A stretch of DNA of 64,000 nt. It comes from Aralia elata. Taxonomy: Eukaryota > Streptophyta > Magnoliopsida > Apiales > Araliaceae. The DNA is taken from the NCBI GenBank assembly GCA_034770075.1, contig CM068379.1, forward strand, positions 44,709,130-44,773,129, written 5' to 3'. Position 1 is the first letter of the stretch. Each line of letters opens with the position of its first letter. The position numbers and the translations under genes were made by a program. This document shows positions 56,180 through 64,000 of this stretch, in pieces. Under the pieces are notes generated by a model. The model made no database searches. It was not told the DNA's origin and saw only the letters and a list, made by a program, of their open reading frames with translations.

Positions 56180-56950
56180 AATTTAATTTATTATTTCTAA
56201 CATTTTTAGAAGCTTGGTATTATTTTTAAATAATTTTTAGAAGCTTGGAAGTATTTTTAAATAATTTTACAAGCTTAGGAATATTTTTAAATGATTTAAT
56301 TATCATTTAGAATAATTTTAAAACATTTAATATGTTATTTAAATAATTTATTTATCATTTAGAATAATTTTAGATATATTAAAAATATTATTTAAATGAT
56401 TTATTTATCATTTATAATATTTTTAGAAAGATAGAATATTATTTAAATGATTTATTTTATCATTAATAATATTCTTAGAATTTATTTTATCATTATAATA
56501 ATTTAATTATTACTTATAATAATTTTCAAAACTTAATTTGATATTTAAATGATTTAATTATCATTTAAAATAATTTTTAAATACTTTATATATTATTTAA
56601 ATGATTTATTTATCATTAATAATATTTAAATATTTAATATTTTATTTAATTATTATATATATAATAATTTTATTTACCTTAATATCATTTTTAAATAATT
56701 AATATAATTATTTACTAATTTAATACCATTTTTAAATAATTAAAACAATTATTAAATGATTTATCATAATTATTATTTAATATTTAATTAAATTAAATAA
56801 TAATTCAGAATATATAAAAATATTAAAAATAATTTTTTTATAATTAAAAATGAATTTTCGGATTTATTTATTAATTATTAATAATTATTTAATATTTATT
56901 TATTATTTTATAATTTATTTAATTATTTTATTTTATTTTTATTAAATATC
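56180..56950. repeat. AT-rich short-motif block in LTR F
   Basis: Very AT-rich. Motifs such as AAATGATTTATTTATCATTTA, AATAATTTTTAGAAGCTTGG and TATTATTTAAATGATTTA recur every 40-60 bp in diverging forms. Several are self-complementary. Confidence 0.8.
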
Positions 56951-56975
56951 CGTCGCTAAAGAGCTTTAGCGACGG
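56950..56975. repeat. 12-bp inverted repeat (CCGTCGCTAAAG) with 2-bp spacer
   Basis: The arms CCGTCGCTAAAG and CTTTAGCGACGG are exact complements. A further half-site, TCGTCGCTAAAGG, lies at about 57017. Confidence 0.85.
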
Positions 56976-58259
56976 TCTGCATGCATTTGAAGGTTTCTGG
57001 GTTTGGGGATGAATTTCGTCGCTAAAGGTGTTCTTCATGAAGAACACTTGGTCAATGTCCAACAGTGACTTTTGACCTCAATTTAATTCCAACTGGTTTG
57101 ATGTTTGTGTTTGATTTTTGTTTGTTGTTATAGCCAACATGGCAGTGTACAACGACATAACAATTTCCATCTTAAAATATATCATAACATGCTCTAAATT
57201 TGATGGTCAAACCACCGGGTTCAAACTGTTCTTGAGTTTCTGGGTTACCCAGAAACTCAAGCAGTCATGGTCAGTCAACATGGTTTGACCATGAATAACT
57301 TTGATTCTGTGTTTGATAAATGTGTTTTTATGTTACCAGATTGTACTCTACCTAGCATAGAACAAGTCTAAACCAATAATCTACACAAAACATGTCATCT
57401 AGATCAATTCTGGGCAGCATGAACTTCTGACAAACCTTGTCAGAGTTCTTCATAAGTTTCTGGGTTACCCAGAAACGTGCAAAATCAGAGCGGTCAAAGG
57501 ACTTTGTCCACTTATATCTTCTTACTGTGAAATAATTTTGGAGTTCTATCAATTGGATATTAAAGCTATCATGGCATACTATAGATTCATGCTTTAAAAC
57601 ACATCAAACGACCTTTTTAAACCGACCAAAAGATCTGACAAAGTAGCTTGTCAGACTGTTCTTGACTGCCAAGAACAGTTTGAGTATTTGGCTTGATTTT
57701 CATATCTAGATGTTATGTAAACCTGTTTTGACCGCCCAGATCACTTATTAACACATTAACAAGTATTCCTAAACATCTAAAACACAAAAATTTTCCAGGC
57801 TTGAAGATCAAACATAAATTAGGGTTTTGTGCACCTTTTTCTTCAAATTTTGATTTCTGGCTTCTGATTCTGAGCTTGTGATTGCTAGGGTTTGTTTAGG
57901 CTGGATATGTGAGTGTATAAGCTTTGAAATTTCGTAGGTTTAAAGCTCAGCATCTCATTCTACTTATAGCAACTTGAATTTAGGGTTTCCTAGACTAATT
58001 TCCAAACTTTGCTCCCAAAAATATCTAAGCTTGGAACTTGTGGTGCTTATGATCTGGCCTAATTAACCTACTTGTGCTGGAGTGTGTCAAGCACAAGCTT
58101 GCACACTCCTAGCTTCATTTTCATTGGCTAGGATTTTAATTTTCATTTATTTACTTACTAATTAATTCTAGATTTTTGTTAATCATGATTAGTATGTTAA
58201 TTTAGGTTTAGTAATACCTTAATTAATGTTATATATCATAATTAAGGTTTTACATTTCA

Positions 58260-58515
58260 TAAATTAGGGTTATTGAACCAAATTAGGGTTTTAGGGTTCC
58301 GAATTAGGGTTTAGGATTTTCAATCCTATAATTAGGGTTTCAATCTTTCATTTAGGGTTTAATTTAATCTTAATAATTCATAATTAATATTATGATTCAT
58401 CATTTAAATTTTAATTACATCAATTAAGATTATTGTACAATAATTAGGGTTTTAATTGATCAATTCGGACAATTATTACCAATTAGGGTTTTCAAATTAG
58501 GGTTTCTATTTCCGC
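58260..58515 (-). promoter_or_regulatory. cluster of telo-box-like AACCCTAA motifs in LTR F
   Basis: At least eight copies of TTAGGGTT (AACCCTAA on the element strand), irregularly spaced, 340-590 bp from the element-sense start of the LTR and so in its likely U3. AAACCCTAA is the plant telo-box, a known promoter element. Whether it acts here is not shown. Confidence 0.55.
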
Positions 58516-59455
58516 ATAACATTTTAAACCCTATTTAACTTATTTTAAAATTTTATCATTTAATATAATATTATATTAATGTCGAAGCACGACAAAGCAC
58601 TTCGTCAATTCCAAGTACGACACAGCAGCTTACAAAAATAATTTACCGAAACGCTTCTCGGTGAATTCGCCGGAAGCACGACAAATCATTTTGTCCGATT
58701 AAGCACGACACAGCTACTTGGCGAAAAATTTTTATTTGACCTAATTGTTTAATAAAATACGAAATCACATAATACCAAGTCAGAACAAGAAATTTCATTT
58801 ATTAAACACATAGTTTATATTAATAAATCTTATTAGGGTTCGGAATATTACACCCCCTGTTGACACCACGTTTTTGATGGAGATGTTGGAAGAACGTATT
58901 GACCGCATTCTCAATCAAGCAAATAGGATCCATGAGTTGGAGAGTGAGGCCCGAGAGCAACGGGTCAGGATTCAGGGACTAGAACGCGAGGTCCAGGAGG
59001 GTAAGAACCGGATCCAAGAATTAGAGACGGATGTGCAAGGGCAGTTAGGGGCCTCCACACAATTGGCAGTCATGCTGCATCACCTCTTGGCGAGGAATGC
59101 AGAATTGGCAGGAAAGCTGGAGCAGTCAGAGCATCGGGGAGTTAATTTGCAAATGGATAATGAGATTCTGAAGAACCAGCTAGGTAGGGAGGTGGCTAAC
59201 CGTGTCCGGATCAAAGAACAACGGGATGATGCCGTAGAACGAGTGGACGACCTAGAGGGTGAAGTGAGGAGGGGTAAGAGAAAGATGAACCCAATAGGAT
59301 ATGCTTTCCACTCGACAATGGGCAGGTGGATAGATGGTGTGTACCACTACCTAGCTGAAGAGGGACAGACTCGTCACACCCTGAGTCGATACTTGATGAT
59401 CCATATGGGTCATAGGGAGTATGACAACGCTGTGGAGCGCGGTATGCTCGGATAG

Positions 59456-59783
59456 GTTGCTTAACTTATGTGCCTAGCTGTTTGTAATCTTGTATATGTT
59501 AATCCCAACATTTTGCTACATGTGTGGGATAGTATTGTAAGATTGTAACTTTTGTGCTTATTTAAGGGGAGTATGTTGGTGGACCCCTCACCATTTTGTT
59601 GTATCAAGAACGTTGATGACATCTATGGTAGTACGCTATAGCATGGTCATGTATGTTGTAATAGCTGCTCGCACTGAATGTAATTATTGTTATTATATAT
59701 GTTGTTTTCTTGTAGTATTCATGATAGATATTCCTCCTAGTATAATGAAATGATGACATTAAGTTTCTTACGTTAAGCAGAGA
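59456..59783 (+). other. spacer between extra ORF and gag in element C
   Basis: Non-coding, with no ORF of note. It may be an intron or an inter-ORF region: the gag frame opens right after TTACGTTAAGCAG, an acceptor-like sequence. Confidence 0.5.
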
Positions 59784-60385
59784 ATTCCACCTAGACGTAA
59801 CATACCGGCCCCACCACCAACACCCCAAGGATCGGTTAATAATCAAGGAGTTCCTGTGGACCCCATGCAGCGCTTAGCAGATATACTGGAGAGAATGACC
59901 CAAGGGAGAAATACGGGGCTCGTGGATCCCCATCCCCCGGTAGCACCCATAACAAATTTCAAAGACTTCAAGAGCGTTGGACCCCCAGAGTTCAAGGGAA
60001 CGACTGATCCGATTGAAGCCCAGTCTTGGGTGAAGGAAATGGAGAAGGCTTTCATCATCGCACACGTAGGGGATGACCAGAAAACAGTATTTGCCATGTA
60101 TATGATGAAAGGAGAAGCAAACTATTAGTGGGAGGCTAACCAACAACGAGCAGGCGAAGGAGTGATACCGTGGGATAAGTTCAAGGAATTATTTTTTGAG
60201 AATTATTTCCCAAAGAGTATGGAAAGGCAAATGGTGGTGAAATTCCTAGAGCTGAAGCAGGGAGACATGACGGTGGCTCAGTACGTCGCCAAATTCAATG
60301 AGCTTGCGCATTTTGCACTGCTTCAAGTAAGTACTGAAGAGCTGAAGACGCAAAGGTTCGAATAAGGGCTGAAACCGTGGTTGTA
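59784..60385 (+). pseudogene. element C gag (capsid) fragment
   Basis: The frame opens at IPPRRNIPAPPPTPQG, where many relatives have Met at the first position (here ATT 59784). It continues through FKSVGPPEFKGTTDPIEAQSWVKEMEKAF and KFKELFFENYFPKSMERQMVVKFLELKQGDMTVAQYVAKFNELAHFA, the typical capsid block of plant chromoviruses. Stops are TAG 60126 (expected Trp) and TAA 60363. After LKPWLY the sequence changes to copia E. The zinc knuckle and everything beyond are absent. Confidence 0.85.
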
Positions 60386-60388
60386 TTG

Positions 60389-63300
60389 AAGAAAAAGATG
60401 GTCCTGCAGTCATATTTGGTGATAACAACTCTGGAAAGACAAGAGGATATGGGTCTGCTGGGAATGATGTTGTGTCCTTCAGCAAAGTGGCATACGTTGA
60501 TGGACTAAAACATAATCTTCTCAGCATCAGCCAACTGTGTGATAAAAATCATCAAGTCACTTTTCTCAACAATCAGTGTCAAGTCAGAGACATGACGACC
60601 AACTCATTGAAGCTGATAGGAACCAGAGAAGGAAATGTCTATACTATCAACCTTGCAGAGTTAAGACCTGATGAAGCTGTATGTTTTCTTGCTAAAGCCT
60701 CTGAAGATCAATGTTGGCTATGGCATAGGAGGTTATCTCACTTAAACTTCAAAAGCATGTCAAGACTTGCCTCCAATGACCTAGTTGCAGGACTGCCAAA
60801 GCTCAACTTTATCAAAGAAAAGCCCTGCAAAGCATGTCAGTTTGGGAAGCAAACAAAAAGCTCATTCAAAAGCAAAGAAATCAACTCAAATGATAAGCCC
60901 CTCATGTTACTCCATATGGATCTCTTCGGGCCTATCCCAACAACAAGCCTTGGTGGAAAGAAATACTCTCTGGTGATTGTGGATGAATACACCAGGTTCA
61001 CATGGGTATTCTTTCTGAGCTCTAAGGATGAAACAAGCTCTAACTTGATCAAGATGTTCAAACTTGTCATGAATGAAAAAGAGGAGAAGATCAAAGCCAT
61101 AAGGAGTGATCATGGAAGAGAATTTGATTTCACTGAGGTAGAACTATACTGTGAGGAAAATGGCATCAATCACAACTTCTTAGCCCCAAGAACTCCACAA
61201 CAAAATGGAGTAGATGAAACGAAGAATAGAACATTGATTGAAGCTGGAAGAACATTACTGGCAGCTGCTCAACTCCCTGAGTACTTTTGGGCAGAAGCTG
61301 TCAGCACTGCATGCTACACTCAAAACAGGTCTCTCATTCACTCCCTCCTCAAGAAGACTCCCTATGAATTATGGAAGGGAAGGAAGCAAAACATCAGTTA
61401 CTTTCGTGCATTTGGTTGTTTATGCTACATCCTCAACGACAAAAAATATCTAACCAAATTCCAACCCAAGTCAGATGAAGGAATCTTCCTTGGCTATGCT
61501 ACAGACAACAAGGCTTACAGAGTATTCAACAAGGAATCATTAAGTGTTGAAGTCTCTATTCATATCATATTTGATGAGTCAGAATCAAAGAAGAAAACCT
61601 CCTCACTCAATGATCCAGCAGAGGAAGACTCTACGATCACTGAGTCCAAAATCGTAGAGTTAGGCTCTACGATCGTCGAGCCAGAAGCAGAAAGCGCAGA
61701 GCAAGAAAAAGCTAACGTAGAGCTCACTATGCCTGACAATGAGTCTCTACGACCTGAACCAGAAATCAACTTGGAAGAACTCAGACAAGAAGGCACTAGA
61801 ACTGATGTTCCAAGAAGGAGAAAGTGGACAAAGGATCACACTGAAGATCTGATAATTGGGGATCCTAATGCAAGAGTCAGAACAAGATCAGCAACTCAAA
61901 ACGAATGCATCTATCTAAGCTTTCTTTCTCAAATAGAACCCAAAAAGGTAGAAGAAGCCTTAGAAGATTCAAACTGGATAGAGGCCATGCAAGAAGAACT
62001 CAACCAGTTTGAAAGAAGCAAAGTCTAGAGATTAGTTGAAAGGCCAACCCAAAATCCAGTCATAGGCACCAAATGGGTCTTCAGGAACAAGATGGATGAA
62101 GACGGTATTATCACAAGAAACAAAGCAAGACTGGTAGCTAAAGGTTACTCACAAGAAGAAGGGATTGACTATGATGAAACCTTTGCTCCAGTTGCAAGAT
62201 TAGAAGTAATCAGAATCTTTCTTGCCCATGCAGCCCATATGAGATTTAAAGTCTTCTAAATGGACGTCAAGAGTGCTTTCCTCAATGGAGAACTTCAAGA
62301 AGAATTCTATGTTGAACAACCTCCAGGTTTTGTCAATCCAACTCTTTCTAATTATGTTAATAAATTAGACAAAGCATTATATGGATTAAAACAAGCACCT
62401 AGAGCATGGTATGAAACACTCACCAATTTTCTCACAGAAAAAGGATTCACTAGAGGTAGAGTAGATACCACTTTATTCCTAAGAAAGCACAAGGATAAAT
62501 CTCTTCTAGTTCAAATCTATGTGGATGATATTATATTTGGTTCAACTGATGAAAAACTGTGTGAAAGGTTTGCCAAGCTAATGCAGAGTAAGTTTGAAAT
62601 GAGCATGATGGGGGAACTAAATTTCTTCCTAAACAAACTGATGAAGGAATATTCATCAACCAAGCCAAATACATCAAAGACCTATTAAAGAAATATGGCA
62701 TGGAATCAGCTTCCATCATGAAAACTCCCATGGCACTGGCAACCAAGCTTGACAAAGATGAAAAAGGTAAAAGTATTGACATCACTCAATACAAAGGTAT
62801 GATTGGATCTCTTCTATACCTAACTGCCAGTAGACCAGATATCATGTTTGTCACCTGTATTTGTGCTAGATTTCAAGCTAATCCTAAGGAATCTCACTTA
62901 TTGGCTGTAAAGAGAATCTTCAGGTATCTTAAAGGAACACCAAATTTGGGACTCTGGTATCCCAAAGAGTCACCCTTTGAGTTAATGGGATATTCAGATG
63001 CAGACTATGCAGGGTGCAAGATTGACAGGAAAAGCACAAGTGGTACAGTCAATTCCTTGAAAGTAGACTTGTCTCCTGGTTTAGCAAGAAGCAAAACTCA
63101 GTTTCAACCTCTACTGCAGAAGCTAAATATATTGCTATAGGGAGTTGCTGTGCACAAATCCTATGGATGAAAAATCAATTAGCTGATTATGGTTTTATGT
63201 TTAAATCTATTCCAGTTCATTGTGACAATACTAGTGCAATTGCTATAACTCATAATCCTGTCATGCATTCAAGAACCAAGCACATAGATATAAGATATCA

Positions 63301-63395
63301 TTTCATAAGAGATCATGTGTAAAGTGGAAATATAGCATTACATTATATTCCTACTGAAAATCAGCTCACTGATGTATTTACAAAAACCCCTAGAT
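60389..63395 (+). pseudogene. copia E pol: integrase, RT and RNase H, disrupted
   Basis: The main frame runs from 60389 through VIFGDNN (protease end), the GAG-pre-integrase finger (LWHRRLSHLNF, CKACQFGKQ), integrase core (HMDLFGP, IRSDHGREF, NGVDETKNRT; D, D and E kept) and a Glu/Ser-rich linker. RT (KARLVAKGYSQ, MDVKSAFLNGE, QIYVDDIIFGS) follows after TAG 62026 and TAA 62257. Near 62635 a frameshift moves it to the 62700-63140 frame (GYSDADYAGCKIDRKSTSG of RNase H). Near 63045 further indels lead into the last segment, which keeps TAEAKYIA, HCDNTSAIAI and QLTDVFTKP-like words up to about 63395. The linker between integrase and RT is long. The element resembles the Sirevirus branch, though I am not sure. 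Confidence 0.88.
61625..61760 (+). repeat. CTCTACGATCGTCGAG motifs inside the copia E coding linker
   Basis: Three or four copies of CTCTACGATC / ATCGTAGAG, one of them the near-palindrome CTCTACGATCGTCGAG, lie within the codons of the acidic linker (at about 61630, 61650, 61664 and 61743). The same words recur in the 3' spacer. Confidence 0.75.
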
Positions 63396-63904
63396 GAATC
63401 TAGATTCAACATGCTGATAAGTGAACTTGGAATGCTAAATTTACATCCATAATATTATGCTTTGAAATCTTCTAACTCTGCAGAAAGAACGTTCGTAGAG
63501 TAACGAAAACTAGAAAACAGCTCAAAAGAAATCGAGCTGCCGAGTCGTTCTCTACGATCATCGAGAAAGATGGAGGTCGTAGAGTAGAAAGGGCTCTACG
63601 ATCGCCGAGATGTACTCTACGATGGTCGAGTAAGATGAAGGTCGTAGAGTAGAAAGGGGCTCAGGAATGAAACAACTCAGAAGAAGCTAAAGGGCAAAAC
63701 AGTCTTTTCCCTTCGGCACGCACCAAACACGTGACTATTAGTCCACTCAGCAGAAAAAGAAGGAAGTTTTTCACTAACTCATTTCAAATTATTTTCTGAA
63801 AAAAAAAACTTTTCCTTTCCATCTTCGCTGAAACCCTAGCTCTCAGCTTTAATCAAATCTGAGCAAAGTTCGTCCTTGTGCGGCAAAATCAAAGAAATTC
63901 TCAA
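63396..63904 (+). other. copia E 3' spacer with CTCTACGATC palindromes
   Basis: Non-coding. Between 63490 and 63655 there are about seven copies of CTCTACGATNNNCGAG or its complement TCGTAGAGT, in part as a duplicated block (TACTCTACGATGG...AAGGTCGTAGAGTAGAAAGG). No polypurine tract or LTR is recognised. Confidence 0.7.
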
Positions 63905-64000
63905 ATGGCACTCTCACCAGTAATCTCAGGGAACTCCCTCGATTTCGAAAATTTTGCTTCAGCTGAAACAAAGTACAAGAGAATCATCTCCTTGCTGCGA
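63905..64000 (+). CDS. start of an unidentified ORF, truncated by window end
   Basis: ATG 63905 opens 32 codons (MALSPVISGNSLDFENFASA...) with no stop before 64000. It follows pol by about 500 bp in the same strand. Some copia lineages have an envelope-like or other extra ORF in this position, and extra ORFs also occur elsewhere. Too short to identify. Confidence 0.35.
   Translation, partial: MALSPVISGNSLDFENFASAETKYKRIISLLR

Larger units (their letters stand above)
54799..58852 (-). mobile_element. solo LTR F, 4.05 kb, Tekay-like
   Basis: Plus-strand limits TGTGACGCCCCC (54799) and CGGAATATTACA (58852), with TSD CCCCC at 54794-54798 and 58853-58857. Read on the minus strand it goes from TGTAATATTCCGAACCC to GGGGGCGTCACA, the termini of the chromovirus LTRs in this window. 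No internal region exists between the TSDs, so it is a solo LTR. Small ORFs inside (for example 54955, 55600) carry nothing recognisable. Confidence 0.93.
54608..59455 (+). pseudogene. extra coiled-coil ORF ahead of gag in element C, split by solo LTR F
   Basis: It starts at ATG 54608 (54608-54798) and resumes at 58858 after F and its second CCCCC, keeping the frame, to TAG 59453-59455 (263 codons without F). The first part is very acidic (DPDEDPEEDPEEDLEE). Residues about 75-200 are a long charged coiled coil with regular heptads (RIHELESEAREQ, RIQGLEREVQEG, RIQELETDVQ). The last 55 residues are a compact Trp/Tyr-rich tail (GRWIDGVYHYLAEEG). It is separate from the gag capsid ORF further on (59784), so the element encodes an additional protein or a gag with an unusual N-terminus joined by splicing. 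No enzyme motif is seen. Confidence 0.75.
51148..60385 (+). mobile_element. Tekay/Del-like element C (5' part)
   Basis: 5' LTR 51148-54374, PBS, an extra coiled-coil ORF and the beginning of gag, after removal of solo LTR F. Coding sequence stops abruptly in gag at about 60385, where copia E sequence begins. Element C lies inside element D. Its pol and 3' LTR are not in the window. Confidence 0.85.
60386..64000 (+). mobile_element. Ty1/copia element E, 5'-truncated, runs off the window
   Basis: It begins in the protease-to-integrase part of a copia polyprotein with no LTR, PBS or gag before it, fused directly to the capsid of element C. It continues through integrase, RT and RNase H, a 3' spacer with palindromes and a possible extra ORF. 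No 3' LTR is reached. The junction at about 60386 is thus not a normal integration site but a deletion or recombination joint. Confidence 0.85.

Overview
This window is nuclear DNA of a flowering plant, probably a eudicot. The evidence is the repeat content: chromodomain Ty3/gypsy elements of Tekay/Del type, a Tat/Ogre-type Ty3/gypsy element, Ty1/copia elements primed by the usual plant initiator-Met site (TGGTATCAGAGC), and a CACTA transposon end with the standard plant terminus. The background is AT-rich. I find no ordinary host gene, tRNA, rRNA or CRISPR. Almost everything is LTR retrotransposon, stacked by nested insertion. No species can be named from this sequence alone.

Left half (1-41319). 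The window opens in the last 95 codons (chromodomain) and 3' LTR of a Tekay-like element (1-3284), followed by a CACTA 3' terminus (ending 3922). From 4110 to 41319 there is a four-deep nest that can be resolved to the base with target-site duplications (TSDs). An old copia solo LTR (4110-41319, TSD ATTAT) was hit by a damaged Tekay-like LTR (4905 to about 7330) and by a complete copia element A (7870-40922, TSD ACTGT). Both LTRs of A were then hit separately. A 17.7 kb Tat-lineage element on the minus strand (8878-26543, TSD GTTCT) lies in its left LTR. A 6.1 kb non-autonomous gypsy element (33401-39508, TSD AAGGA) lies in its right LTR. With the inserts removed, both LTRs of A are 1817 bp, and each serves as the empty-site control for the other.

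The Tat element is the most gene-rich part. On the minus strand it encodes gag, aspartic protease, a G-patch, reverse transcriptase, two RNase H regions and integrase. On the plus strand, between the polypurine tract and the end of pol, it carries two convergent intron-bearing genes. One is plant-mobile-domain (PMD)-like and the other DUF7745-like. A 70-bp tandem array lies beside them. All of its genes carry stops or frameshifts.

Right half (41320-64000). A MITE-like inverted repeat with telomere-like filler (41359-41809) and an anonymous stretch are followed by a TATA-bearing, 64-bp-repeat LTR-like leader (about 43121-44337). A second nest follows: a Tekay-like LTR B (44338) is broken by a minus-strand Tekay-like element D (45748), which is broken by a plus-strand Tekay-like element C (51148). 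C is broken by a 4.05 kb solo LTR F (54799-58852, TSD CCCCC) and joined at about 60386 to a 5'-truncated copia element E that runs off the window. C has an extra coiled-coil ORF ahead of gag, split exactly by F. None of the retrotransposon ORFs is intact. LTR pairs differ by roughly 2-2.6% by eye, so the left-hand insertions look recent and close in time. Several unrelated families carry clusters of short, mostly GC-rich palindromes in their non-coding parts.
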